Notes under the pieces: generated by a model
Databases searched by the model: none
Told to the model about the DNA's origin: nothing
Seen by the model: only the letters and a program-made list of their open reading frames with translations
In this document: piece after piece, positions 52,271 through 61,026 of the stretch
Layout of the letters: each line of letters opens with the position of its first letter
Numbering within the stretch: the first letter of the stretch is position 1
Position numbers and translations under genes: made by a program
Source of the DNA: Betaproteobacteria bacterium RIFCSPLOWO2_12_FULL_68_20
Lineage (GTDB): Bacteria; Pseudomonadota; Gammaproteobacteria; Burkholderiales; SG8-39
Reading direction: 5' to 3'
NCBI GenBank assembly: GCA_001770655.1
Contig: MERQ01000014.1
Span: 57,674-121,673 of the forward strand
Length of the DNA: 64,000 nt

Positions 52271-52932
52271 CAGTCTTCCCTCAGCTTTTCCATGTGCCGG
52301 ATGTCGAGGCTGTCGAACTGCTCGCGGATATGGAAGAAGAAGATGCCGAAGATGAAGGTGCCCACCAGCACGTCGAGCGCGACGCCCAGCTCGACCACCA
52401 GCGGCATGCCGTAGGTCGCGCTGGTCGCCGCGAAGAACAGGCCGTTCTCCATGGCGAGGAAGCCGATCACCTGCGGCACCGCCTTGCGGCGCACGATCAT
52501 CATCAGGAACGAGAGCAATACGGTCGCAAGCGCGATGCCGAGGGTCGAGCGCGTGATGGTGCTCGCCATCTGCGAGATCGGAGTGGCGAGCGAGAAGGCG
52601 AAGATGGCGAGGCCGATCCCGGTCAGCATGGTGGTCGGGATGTTGATCAGCGTCTCGACGTCCCAGCGGATGTACAGACGGTCGATCAGGCGGTGCAGCA
52701 CCCACGGGATCAGAATGACCTTCAACACCAGGGTGAGGCCCGCCGAGAAGTACAGGTGCATCTGCCCGGTGGCGTACGCGACAATCGCCGTGGAGGCGGC
52801 GAGCGCGGCGCCCTGCCAGGCGAGCAGCTTGATGAGCGTGAGCACGCGCCGCTGCGACAGCATGGCGAACGCGAGCAGCAGCAGCAGCGCCGCGAGCAGG
52901 TTGACGAACTGGCTGCTGAGCGGCTCGCTCAC
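52270..52932 (-). CDS. hyfE: HyfE-like membrane subunit (NuoK type)
   Basis: 220 residues from GTG 52932, six or seven helices. VNLLAALLLLLAFAMLSQRRVLTLIKLLAWQGAALAASTAIVAY is the family N-terminus, then FLAMENGLFFAATSATYGMPLVVELGVALDVLVGTFIFGIFFFHIRE, which has the two buried glutamates of NuoK-like subunits (MENGLFF, VELG). Between hyfC and hyfF as in E. coli hyf, but with no hyfD. Confidence 0.88.
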   Translation of the reverse strand: MSEPLSSQFVNLLAALLLLLAFAMLSQRRVLTLIKLLAWQGAALAASTAIVAYATGQMHLYFSAGLTLVLKVILIPWVLHRLIDRLYIRWDVETLINIPTTMLTGIGLAIFAFSLATPISQMASTITRSTLGIALATVLLSFLMMIVRRKAVPQVIGFLAMENGLFFAATSATYGMPLVVELGVALDVLVGTFIFGIFFFHIREQFDSLDIRHMEKLRED

Positions 52933-52934
52933 GG

Positions 52935-53885
52935 TCAGCCGCGCACCAGGAAATGGGTCAGCATGCCGAGCACCGCGAGCAGGAACGCGCCAGAGAGGAA
53001 CTCGGAGACGAGGAACAGGCGCATCTTGGCGAGAAACGTCTCGATGAGCGCCAGCCCGGCTCCGGCGAGCGCGAGCTTGCCGGCGAGCGCGGCGAGCGCG
53101 AGCGGCATCGCTCCCCAGTCGCCCGCCTCGGCGATGCCCCACGGCGCGAACAGCGCGAAGCCGATCGTCATGTACACGACGAGCTTGATCGCCGCCGCCC
53201 ACTCGACGAGCGCGAGGTGCCGCGCCGAGTACTCGAGGATCATCGCCTCGTGGAGCATGGTGAGCTCGAGGTGCGTCGCCGGGTTGTCGACCGGGATGCG
53301 CGCGTTCTCGGCGAGCAGCACCATCAGGAACGCGACCGCCGCGAACGCGAGGCTCGGGTAGATCGCGAACTCGCGATGGGCGAGCGACTCGACGATGGTG
53401 GTGAGCTGCGTCGAGCCGGAGATGAACGCCGCAGTGAACAATGTCATCAGCATTGCCGGCTCGGCGAGGAAGCCGACCAGCATTTCGCGCCGCGCGCCCA
53501 GGCCGCCGAAAGACGTCCCGGTGTCCATCGCGGCGAGCGCCGCGAACACGCGCGCCGTGGCGAACAGGCCGACGAGCGCGATGATGTCGGCGGCGGGCGC
53601 GAACGGCAGGTCGGTGGCGAGCACCGGCACGATGCCCGCGGCGAGCCACATGCAGCCGAACAGCACGTACGGTGTCACGCGGAAGATCGGCGAAGTCGTG
53701 CTCGCGATCACCGCGTCCTTGTGGAAGAGCTTCACCAGCGTGTAGTAGGGAAGCCGGATGCTCGGCGCCGAGCGGTTCTGCAGCCAGGCGCGGCACATGT
53801 TCACCCAGCCGAGCACGAGCGGCGCGGCCGACACCACCAGGATCGACTGGAGGAGCTGCAGCGCGATTCCGGGTGCCTGGTCCAT
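52935..53885 (-). CDS. hyfC: HyfC-like membrane subunit (NuoH type)
   Basis: 316 residues, eight helices. LGWVNMCRAWLQNRSAPSIRLPYYTLVKLFHKDAVI is the conserved start (GxxNxxxAxxQxRxG), then AENARIPVDNPATHLELTMLHEAMILEYSARHLAL, which carries the E/D pair typical of NuoH/HyfC. Forms the joint between the soluble arm and the antiporter subunits. Confidence 0.92.
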   Translation of the reverse strand: MDQAPGIALQLLQSILVVSAAPLVLGWVNMCRAWLQNRSAPSIRLPYYTLVKLFHKDAVIASTTSPIFRVTPYVLFGCMWLAAGIVPVLATDLPFAPAADIIALVGLFATARVFAALAAMDTGTSFGGLGARREMLVGFLAEPAMLMTLFTAAFISGSTQLTTIVESLAHREFAIYPSLAFAAVAFLMVLLAENARIPVDNPATHLELTMLHEAMILEYSARHLALVEWAAAIKLVVYMTIGFALFAPWGIAEAGDWGAMPLALAALAGKLALAGAGLALIETFLAKMRLFLVSEFLSGAFLLAVLGMLTHFLVRG

Positions 53886-53892
53886 GTCGTCC

Positions 53893-55920
53893 TCAGCGCA
53901 CGAACACCAGCAGCCCGATCAGCGTGAGGAAGCTGTAGAGCAGGTAGGTGCTGATTCTCCCGCGCTGCAGCCACGCCACTTTCTCGGACAGGAATTCCGT
54001 CAGTCGAGCGACCGGAAGATAGACCCAGTGCCAATGCCGGTCCTCGATGCGAAGCGAGTACTTCGGAGCGGCGTCCTCGGCGGCGGGCAGGTGCCGTTTG
54101 GTGAGGTAGATCGGCCCGAACACCCTGCCGATCGCCTGGCCGAAGGCGTCCGCGGTGTCCTGCATGCGCGTCGTCTGCTCGGGAAAGCCGCAATCCCACG
54201 GATCTGCGACCCGCACGCGCCCGTGGTACACGAGCCGCACCAGGCGAATGGTGATGAGCACCACCGCGACGACCACCAGCAGGAAGATGATCGGGCTGTA
54301 GCTCGCTTTCGCGGGCTCGGTCGGTACCAGCCACAACCAGCTCGACTCGAGAGCCTCGTCGCTCAGCCCGCTTCCGGTGAGCGAGGCGCCGACGCGGTTC
54401 AGCGTGAGCAGCATGCTCGCCGGGAACAGCCCCAGCACGAAGCATCCGGCGGCGAGCCAGGCGAGCCCGAGGCGCTCCATCGGGCCGGCGTCCGTCCCTG
54501 CGTGCTCCGCAGCGGCAGGAGGCGCGCCATGGCGCTCGCGCGGCTGCCCCAGGAACGCGATGCCGTAGACCTTGACGAAGCACATCGCCGTGAGCGCGCC
54601 GGCGAGCGCGAGCGTCGCGGCGAACAGCGGGATCAGGCTTCGCACCACCCCGTTTTCGAGCAGCGGCGCCTGGAGGGCGGTCTGAAACATGAGCCACTCG
54701 GAGACGAAGCCGTTCAAGGGCGGCAGCGCCGAGATGGCGAGCGCGCCGACCAGGAAATAGAACGCGACGATCGGCATCTTGCGGATCAGCCCGCCCATCG
54801 CATTGAGGTCCCGGATACCGGTCGAGTGCAGGATCGAGCCCGCGCCGAGGAACAGCAGCCCCTTGAAGACCGCGTGGTTGAACGTGTGGTAGAGCGCCGC
54901 GATCAGCCCGAGCGCCCCGGCGGCGGGGTGCCCGAAGCCGAAGAACACCATCGACATGCCGAGGCCGAGCAGGATGATGCCGATGTTCTCCACCGAATGA
55001 TATGCAAGCAAACGCTTCAGATCGTGCTGCACCAGCGCGTACAGCACGCCGAACAGCGTGGTCCCGGCGCCGACGACCAGGACCAGCATGCCCCACTCCC
55101 AGCGCACGCCGCCGATCAGGTCGTAGGTGACGCGCACCATGCCGTAGATCGCGGTCTTGATCATCACGCCGCTCATCAGCGCCGACACCGGCGAGGGCGC
55201 GGCCGGGTGCGCCTCCGGCAGCCAGGCGTGCAGCGGGATCATGCCGGCCTTGGCGCCGAAGCCGAAGAAGGCGAGCAGGAACGCGACCGTCGCCCAGAAG
55301 GGGCTCAGGTTCGCCGCGCGCAGGGCGTCGAAGCTGTAGTCGCCCTCGCCCCCGTGCATCACGCCGAAGGCGAGCAGGATGGCGAGCGCGCCGAGGTGCG
55401 CGATCATGAGGTACAGGAATCCGGCGCTGCGGATCGCCGGCAGCCGGTGATCGGTGGTGACCAGGAAGTAGGACGACAGCGCCATCGTCTCCCAGGCCAC
55501 CATGAACAGGTACGCGTCGTCGGCGAGGATGACGAAGGCCATGCTCGCGAGGAACACGTGGTACTGCAGGCAGATCAGCCCGAGGCGGCCGGCGCTCTCC
55601 GAGCGGAAGTAGCCGGCCGCGTACACCGACACGCCGGCCGACACCGAGCCGAGGAGCAGCAGGAAGAATCCGGCGAGCGGGTCGAGCCGGAGGTGAAACG
55701 GCAGGTCGGGCAGTCCCAGCGGCAGCACCAGGCTCGCGGAGGGCAGCCATGCCGCCTGGGCGCCGAACGCTGCGAGGGCGAGGCCCGCCAAGGCGCCGAG
55801 CGGAAACAACACGCGGCGGGCGAGCGCGGATTCGCGCGCGGGAATCAACCCCAGCAGGCCGATCGCGAGCCACGCGATGGACGCGGCAAGCGACGCGGCG
55901 AGCAGACTGGGGCTGTCCAT
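53893..55920 (-). CDS. hyfB: HyfB-like antiporter subunit
   Basis: 675 residues from ATG 55920; the ORF-track start adds 23 residues unlike the family. About 16 helices. Conserved: YFRSESAGRLGLICLQYHVFLASMAFVILADDAYLFMVAWETMALSSYFLVTT, KAGMIPLHAWLPEAHPAAPSPVSALMSGVMIK, YHSVENIGIILLGLG, FNHAVFKGLLFLGAGSI. First gene of hyfBCEFGI. Upstream, on its strand, is TATAAT 13 bases before the ATG with no good -35. Confidence 0.92.
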   Translation of the reverse strand: MDSPSLLAASLAASIAWLAIGLLGLIPARESALARRVLFPLGALAGLALAAFGAQAAWLPSASLVLPLGLPDLPFHLRLDPLAGFFLLLLGSVSAGVSVYAAGYFRSESAGRLGLICLQYHVFLASMAFVILADDAYLFMVAWETMALSSYFLVTTDHRLPAIRSAGFLYLMIAHLGALAILLAFGVMHGGEGDYSFDALRAANLSPFWATVAFLLAFFGFGAKAGMIPLHAWLPEAHPAAPSPVSALMSGVMIKTAIYGMVRVTYDLIGGVRWEWGMLVLVVGAGTTLFGVLYALVQHDLKRLLAYHSVENIGIILLGLGMSMVFFGFGHPAAGALGLIAALYHTFNHAVFKGLLFLGAGSILHSTGIRDLNAMGGLIRKMPIVAFYFLVGALAISALPPLNGFVSEWLMFQTALQAPLLENGVVRSLIPLFAATLALAGALTAMCFVKVYGIAFLGQPRERHGAPPAAAEHAGTDAGPMERLGLAWLAAGCFVLGLFPASMLLTLNRVGASLTGSGLSDEALESSWLWLVPTEPAKASYSPIIFLLVVVAVVLITIRLVRLVYHGRVRVADPWDCGFPEQTTRMQDTADAFGQAIGRVFGPIYLTKRHLPAAEDAAPKYSLRIEDRHWHWVYLPVARLTEFLSEKVAWLQRGRISTYLLYSFLTLIGLLVFVR

Positions 55921-55994
55921 CGAGCTGCGAATTATATTATCATCCGACGCACATTCGCTACTAACGCGACGATCTTCGACGCGGCCCACTCGCC

Positions 55995-56201
55995 ATGACC
56001 ATGGAAGAACGCACTGCCCGCCTCACCCTGCTCGTCGACCCGAGAAAGAAAGCCGTCTTCGAAAGGCTTTGCGCGGAGGAGGACCAGACCCCCTCGCAGG
56101 TGGTGAGAAGGCTCATGCGCGAATACATCGAGCGGCGCCTCGGCAAGCCCTGGGTGCCGGGCGAAGAAGTCTCCAGGGCTTCCAGGAGGGCGAAGCGCTA
56201 G
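55995..56201 (+). CDS. ribbon-helix-helix protein
   Basis: 68 residues from ATG 55995 (a second ATG at 56001). RHH pattern: RLTLLVDPRKKAVFERLCAEEDQTPSQVVRRLMREYIERRLG (strand, two helices). It is a likely DNA-binding repressor of the CopG/Arc type. Divergent from hyfB with 74 bp between, so it could regulate the hyf operon; this is inference from position only. Confidence 0.75.
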   Translation: MTMEERTARLTLLVDPRKKAVFERLCAEEDQTPSQVVRRLMREYIERRLGKPWVPGEEVSRASRRAKR

Positions 56202-56223
56202 GGGACGCGGCGCGGCGTCCGGT

Positions 56224-58329
56224 TCACTTCACGCGCATGCCCGGCTGCGCCCCGGCGTCCGGAGAAATGAGGAATATGCCCGGGCCGTCGCCGGAGGCGG
56301 CGAGCACCATGCCCTCGGAGACTCCGAAGCGCATCTTGCGCGGCGCGAGGTTCGCGACCACGACCGCGTGGCGTCCTTTCAGGCTCTCGGCCGCGTACAC
56401 CTGCTTGATCCCGGCGAACACGGTGCGCGTCTCGCCGCCGAGGTCGAGCGTGAGCTTGAGCAGCTTGTCCGCGCCGTCCACGTGCTCGGCCTCGACGATC
56501 TTGGCGATGCGCAGGTCGAGCTTGTTGAAGTCCTCGATCGAGATCTGTTCGGTCATGGCGTGCTCCTTGGCGGAGTGCTGCTGGTGTTCGGCGTGCGTCT
56601 GCGGAGAGCGCGTCGCCTGCGGCTCGGCGGGCGGCTCGAACAGCGCGTCGAGCTGCTTCTCCTCGACGCGCGTCATCAGGTGCCGATACGGGCGAATCCT
56701 GTGATCGGAACCCAGAAGGGATTTTGCGTCACTCCATTGAAGAGCCGGTATACCCAGAAACTTCTCTGCTTCTGCGGCTAGATCTGGAAGGATCGGCTTC
56801 AAGTAGATCGTGAGAAGTCGGAACAGGTTGATTCCAACCGAGCAGACGTGAAGAAGCTGCTGATCGTTCTTTTCGTCCTTGGCGAGTTCCCAGGGCTTCC
56901 GGTTGTCTACAAACTGATTTGCGTAATCCGCGAGGGTCATGATGTCCCGGATGGCCCGCCCGAATTCTCGCGACTCGTAGCCCTCCGCAATTGCGGCAGC
57001 TCGATCCTGAAACTCGGCGAGAAGAGAATCCTTCCGAAGACCAAATAGTCGAGCCCCGAAGTCGAATGTCGCGGGCGGTAGCTCGAGCCGACCGTCGAAC
57101 TTACGGGTCAGGAAGCTCGCGCAACGACTGGCAATGTTGATGTACTTCCCGACCAAATCGCTGTTCACCCTTGCGATGAAGTCGTCGGGATTGAAGTCAA
57201 GGTCCTCCACATTGGCGTTCAGCTTCGCCGCGATGTAGTAGCGCAGCCACTCCGGATTCATCCCGAGCTCGAGATAGCGCAGCGGATCCAGCCCCGTACC
57301 GCGCGACTTGGACATCTTCTCGCCCGAGATCCCGATGAAGCCGTGCACGTACACGTTGTCGGGCACCTTGTAGGGCTTGCCCGCGAACTCCAGCATCGCC
57401 GGCCAGAACAGGGTGTGGAAGTAGATGATGTCCTTGCCGATGAAGTGGATCTGCTCGAGCTTCGGATCCGAGAGAAATTTCTCGAAGTCGAGCTTTTTCT
57501 TCCTGCAGTAATCCTTCAGGCTCGCGAGGTAGCCGATCGGCGCGTCGAGCCAGACGTACAGGTACTTCTCCTCGGCGATGTCCGGGATCCGGATCCCGAA
57601 GTAAGGCGGATCGCGCGAGATGTCCCAGTCGGCGAGCGCCTTGTCGCCCTCGCCTTCGAGCCATTCCTTCGCCTTGTTGACGACCTGGGTCTGGAGCCTG
57701 CCCGGCGTCTCGAGCCACTGCTTCAGGAATGCCTTGCATTTCGGGTCGGACAGGCGGAAGAAGTGATGCTCCGAGGACTTCAGGACCGGCGTGGCGCCGG
57801 AGAGCGTCGAGTACGGGTTCTTGAGATCGGCGGCCGAATACACCGAGCTGCAGTTCTCGCAGGCGTCGCCGTACTGGTCCTTCGCCCCGCAGTTCGGGCA
57901 CTCGCCCTTGATGTAGCGGTCGGCGAGGAAAAGCCCTTTCACCGGGTCGTAGAGCTGCTCGATCGTCTTCCGGTAGACGAGCCCGTTCGCCTTCAGCCTG
58001 CGGTAGATGTCCTGCGAGAGCTCCGTGTTCTCCGGGGAATGCGTGGAATGCCAGTTGTCGAAGGAGATATGAAAACCCTTCAGGTACCTGGGTCGCTCGG
58101 CGGCGATGCGCGCGACCAGTTGCTCGGGCGCGACTCCCTCGGCTTCGGCCTTGAGCATGATCGGCGCGCCGTGCGCGTCGTCCGCGCCGATGAAATGCAC
58201 TTCATGGCCTTGCATGCGCTGAAATCGCACCCAGATGTCGGCCTGGATGTATTCCATGATGTGGCCGATGTGGAACGACCCGTTGGCATAGGGCAGCGCG
58301 GTGGTGACGAAAAGCCGGCGGGAGGTCAT
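56224..58329 (-). CDS. metG: methionyl-tRNA synthetase
   Basis: 701 residues, full length with the C-terminal tRNA-binding domain. HIGH motif [17 protein letters not shown], zinc knuckle [24 protein letters not shown] loop [15 protein letters not shown], anticodon helices ([14 protein letters not shown]), and the EMAP/Trbp111 domain from about residue 590 ([20 protein letters not shown]). A region of about 500 bp (56,690-57,195), encoding the anticodon-binding part, has clearly lower GC than both flanks; see findings. Gene is intact. Confidence 0.97.
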   Translation of the reverse strand: MTSRRLFVTTALPYANGSFHIGHIMEYIQADIWVRFQRMQGHEVHFIGADDAHGAPIMLKAEAEGVAPEQLVARIAAERPRYLKGFHISFDNWHSTHSPENTELSQDIYRRLKANGLVYRKTIEQLYDPVKGLFLADRYIKGECPNCGAKDQYGDACENCSSVYSAADLKNPYSTLSGATPVLKSSEHHFFRLSDPKCKAFLKQWLETPGRLQTQVVNKAKEWLEGEGDKALADWDISRDPPYFGIRIPDIAEEKYLYVWLDAPIGYLASLKDYCRKKKLDFEKFLSDPKLEQIHFIGKDIIYFHTLFWPAMLEFAGKPYKVPDNVYVHGFIGISGEKMSKSRGTGLDPLRYLELGMNPEWLRYYIAAKLNANVEDLDFNPDDFIARVNSDLVGKYINIASRCASFLTRKFDGRLELPPATFDFGARLFGLRKDSLLAEFQDRAAAIAEGYESREFGRAIRDIMTLADYANQFVDNRKPWELAKDEKNDQQLLHVCSVGINLFRLLTIYLKPILPDLAAEAEKFLGIPALQWSDAKSLLGSDHRIRPYRHLMTRVEEKQLDALFEPPAEPQATRSPQTHAEHQQHSAKEHAMTEQISIEDFNKLDLRIAKIVEAEHVDGADKLLKLTLDLGGETRTVFAGIKQVYAAESLKGRHAVVVANLAPRKMRFGVSEGMVLAASGDGPGIFLISPDAGAQPGMRVK

Positions 58330-58373
58330 CGGACTGCTCGGGAACGCGCGAATTTTAGCTTACACTTCAAACC

Positions 58374-59459
58374 ATGCCCCTCAGTGAAAAGGACGTTCAA
58401 GCTGTCCTGAGCAAGCTCGTCGATCCGAACACCGGCAAGGACTTCGTCGCCACGCGCTCGGCGAGGAACATCAAGCTCTCGGGCGGCGACGTAACGCTCG
58501 ACATCGAGCTCGGCTACCCCGGCAAGAGCCAGTTCGAGCCGATCCGCCGGCAGGTGATCCAGGCGCTCAGGCAGGCGGGCGCGGCGAACGCGGCCGTAAA
58601 CGTCGCCTCCAGGGTCGTCTCGCACGCCGTGCAGCGCGGCGTCAAGCTCGTTCCCGGGATCAAGAACATCATCGCGGTCGCCTCGGGCAAGGGCGGGGTG
58701 GGAAAGAGCACCACTGCGGTCAACCTGGCGCTCGCGCTCGCGGCCGAGGGCGCCTCGGTCGGCATGCTCGACGCCGACATCTACGGCCCTTCGCAGCCGA
58801 TGATGCTCGGCATCGCCGGGCGGCCCGAATCGAGGGACGGCAAGTCGCTCGAGCCGATGGAAGGCCACGGCATCCAGGCGATCTCGATCGGCTTCCTGAT
58901 CGACGTCGACACGCCCATGGTGTGGCGCGGGCCGATGGTGACCCAGGCGCTCGAGCAGCTGCTCAAGGACACGCGCTGGCGCGAGCTCGACTTCCTGGTG
59001 GTGGACCTGCCGCCCGGCACCGGCGATATCCAGCTCACCCTCGCCCAGAAGGTGCCGGTGACCGGCGCGGTGATCGTCACCACGCCCCAGGACATCGCGC
59101 TCATCGACGCGAGGAAGGGCCTCAAGATGTTCGAGAAGGTCGGCATCCCGATCCTCGGCGTGGTGGAGAACATGTCGCTCCACGTGTGCCCGAAGTGCGG
59201 GCACGAGAGCCACATCTTCGGCTCCGGCGGCGCGGAAAAGATGTGCCGCGACTACGGCACCGAGCTGCTCGGCCAGCTGCCGCTCGACGAGGCGATCCGC
59301 AGCCAGGCCGACTCGGGCAAGCCGACCGTGGTGTCGGACCCCGACGGCAAGGCCGCCGAGATCTATCGCCGCATCGCGCGCCGCTGCGCCGTCAGGATCG
59401 CCGAATCGCAGCGCGACATGACCTCGAAATTCCCGAACATCGTGGTCCAGAACACGTGA
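58374..59459 (+). CDS. apbC: Mrp/NBP35-type Fe-S carrier ATPase
   Basis: 361 residues. N-terminal DUF59/MIP18-like domain (VQAVLSKLVDPNTGKDF), then deviant Walker A ASGKGGVGKSTTAVNLALAL, GMLDADIYGPSQPMMLG, DFLVVDLPPGTGDIQLTL, and the C-terminal CxxC in MSLHVCPKCGHES that ligates a bridging [4Fe-4S]. It delivers Fe-S clusters to target proteins. Divergent from metG, a common pairing in proteobacteria. Confidence 0.96.
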   Translation: MPLSEKDVQAVLSKLVDPNTGKDFVATRSARNIKLSGGDVTLDIELGYPGKSQFEPIRRQVIQALRQAGAANAAVNVASRVVSHAVQRGVKLVPGIKNIIAVASGKGGVGKSTTAVNLALALAAEGASVGMLDADIYGPSQPMMLGIAGRPESRDGKSLEPMEGHGIQAISIGFLIDVDTPMVWRGPMVTQALEQLLKDTRWRELDFLVVDLPPGTGDIQLTLAQKVPVTGAVIVTTPQDIALIDARKGLKMFEKVGIPILGVVENMSLHVCPKCGHESHIFGSGGAEKMCRDYGTELLGQLPLDEAIRSQADSGKPTVVSDPDGKAAEIYRRIARRCAVRIAESQRDMTSKFPNIVVQNT

Positions 59460-59469
59460 GCATCAAGTC

Positions 59470-59520
59470 CCCCGTATCTAGTGGCCGGACCGGAGTAATG
59501 CCCCATATCTAGTGGGCCGG
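59470..59520. repeat. two direct imperfect repeats after apbC
   Basis: CCCCGTATCTAGTGGCCGG (59470-59488) and CCCCATATCTAGTGGGCCGG (59501-59520), 31 bp apart start to start. Origin unknown. They contain CTAG. The rest of the 59460-59579 gap is GC-rich with no clear feature. Confidence 0.6.
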
Positions 59521-59579
59521 GCCCGGCCGGCAAGGCTTGCGCGGCGGCCTGCCGGCGGCAAAAAAACCTCTCCAAGCCC

Positions 59580-59607
59580 TTGACTCGCGGGGGGTCATCC
59601 CTATAAT
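59580..59607 (+). promoter_or_regulatory. sigma-70 promoter of the leader/ODC operon
   Basis: TTGACT (59580-59585), 16 bp, TATAAT (59602-59607): a strong consensus match, start expected near 59614. It would give about 130 nt of leader before the decarboxylase gene, containing a 21-codon ORF. A T-run (TTTTTTT, 59618-59624) follows shortly after. Confidence 0.75.
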
Positions 59608-59660
59608 CGGCCACAAGTTTTTTTGCTGTCGACGACTCGAGCGGGGAGAAGGAGGTCATC

Positions 59661-59726
59661 ATGACAGGCAATGGGAACTACCGCCCGGTGTACGAAGTTT
59701 GCGTCCGCGACATTCCTGAGACCTAG
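59661..59726 (+). CDS. 21-residue leader peptide upstream of the decarboxylase
   Basis: ATG with a near-perfect ribosome site (AGAAGGAGGTCATC) and 21 codons, MTGNGNYRPVYEVCVRDIPE plus T, then TAG. It ends 17 bases before the decarboxylase ATG (59744). The strong ribosome site and clean promoter argue that it is translated. Leader peptides that sense ornithine control some polyamine genes in enterobacteria (speFL-speF), so a similar role is possible; there is no proof here. Confidence 0.55.
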   Translation: MTGNGNYRPVYEVCVRDIPET

Positions 59727-59743
59727 TTCGCCGGAGAACGTTG

Positions 59744-60961
59744 ATGGGGGATCGCCCTAGTAGCATCGCACGCAGCAGACAGAACGCGTTTCCCAAGAGC
59801 AGCGCGCAGCCTCAAGAGCAGCTCTTCGACACGCATCCCGAGGTCAGCCTCGACTTCGAGATCGTGCGCCAGGCCGCCCGCCAGAAATACACGCGGCCGT
59901 TCCTGATCGTAGACACCGCCATCGTCCGGGAGAAGATCGCGCGCTTCCGCGCCGCGCTGCCCCGGGTGAAGCTGCATTACGCGGTCAAGGCGAATCCGGA
60001 CCGGCGCATCCTGAAGGCGATCGCCCAGGAGGACGCCGGGTTCGAGATCGCCTCGACGGCCGAGCTCGACCTGCTTCTCACGCTCGGCGTGCCGGTCTCC
60101 GAGGTGTTCTATTCGAACCCGGTCAAGTCGCGCGACTCGATCGCCTACGCCGCCGCGCGCGGCGTCGAATGGTTCGCCGTGGACAGCGTCGACGAGCTGC
60201 GGCGCGTCCACGAGGTCGCGCCGCAGGCGAAGCCCTACCTGCGCATCGCCGCGCCCAACATCGGCAGCGACTGGCCGTTGTCGGGCAAGTTCGGCGCCGG
60301 AGTCTCCGATGCCCGGGAAATCGTCGCCACGGCGGCCAAGCTCGGCGCCGATCTCGCCGGGGTGACCTTCCACGTCGGCTCGCAATGCCGCAATCCGGAG
60401 AACTGGCGCGTCGCCATCGAAAAGGCGCGCGCGCTGTTCGAGGCGATGCAGAAAGCCGGCCTCAAGCCCCGCATGCTCGACATCGGCGGCGGATTCCCGG
60501 TGAGGCACGTAAAGCCGATCCCGTCGATCGAGGTGATCGGCGCGGTGGTGAACGAGGGGCTCAAGGCCTTCCCCGAGGAGGTGCAAGTGGTCGCCGAGCC
60601 GGGCCGCTACGTGGTGTCCGACGCCGGCTATTTCGTCTGCCGCGTGCTCGGGACCGCGGTGCGCGCCGGCAAGCGCTGGATGCACTGGGACGCCGGCCTG
60701 TTCGGCGGCGTGATCGAGACCACCGAGGGCCTGAAATACCGCATCCGGACCGACCGCTCCGGCCCCGACATTCCCTGGACGGTGGGGGGGCCCACCTGCG
60801 ACTCGGTGGACGTGGTGCTGCGCGACGAGCCGCTGCCCTCGGACCTGCAGGAGGGCGACTTCGTGTATCTCAAGAACGCCGGGGCCTATACCACGGCGTA
60901 TGCGAGCCAGTTCAACGGCTTCCCGCTGCCCGAAGTGCGGGTGTTTGAATCGAAGCGGTAA
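59744..60961 (+). CDS. ornithine/diaminopimelate-decarboxylase family, ODC-like
   Basis: 405 residues from ATG 59744 (a TTG precedes it). Fold type III: PLP Lys82 in HYAVKANPDRRILKA, SNPVKSRDSIAYA, VTFHVGSQCRNPENW, DIGGGFPV, GRYVVSDAGYFVCRV, and active-site Cys352 in GGPTCDSVDVVL, followed by YLKNAGAYTTAYAS. The HVGSxC and GPTCDS patterns favour ornithine decarboxylase over LysA. It should make putrescine. Followed by a strong terminator. Confidence 0.88.
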   Translation: MGDRPSSIARSRQNAFPKSSAQPQEQLFDTHPEVSLDFEIVRQAARQKYTRPFLIVDTAIVREKIARFRAALPRVKLHYAVKANPDRRILKAIAQEDAGFEIASTAELDLLLTLGVPVSEVFYSNPVKSRDSIAYAAARGVEWFAVDSVDELRRVHEVAPQAKPYLRIAAPNIGSDWPLSGKFGAGVSDAREIVATAAKLGADLAGVTFHVGSQCRNPENWRVAIEKARALFEAMQKAGLKPRMLDIGGGFPVRHVKPIPSIEVIGAVVNEGLKAFPEEVQVVAEPGRYVVSDAGYFVCRVLGTAVRAGKRWMHWDAGLFGGVIETTEGLKYRIRTDRSGPDIPWTVGGPTCDSVDVVLRDEPLPSDLQEGDFVYLKNAGAYTTAYASQFNGFPLPEVRVFESKR

Positions 60962-60984
60962 ATCGGACGGACTTTCAATGACAA

Positions 60985-61011
60985 GAGCGGGCTTCGGCCC
61001 GCTCTTTTTTT
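60985..61011 (+). terminator. rho-independent terminator after the decarboxylase gene
   Basis: Perfect 8-bp stem GAGCGGGC / GCCCGCTC with a TTCG loop, followed by a run of Ts (61005-61011). It starts 23 bases after the stop codon. It would also shield folA from read-through. Confidence 0.92.
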
Positions 61012-61026
61012 GGGTTGCCGTAGCCT

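Noticed and set aside
48757-55920. Functional [NiFe] hydrogenase 4
   Set aside because: The large subunit has no CxxC pairs for nickel and no maturation genes are nearby.
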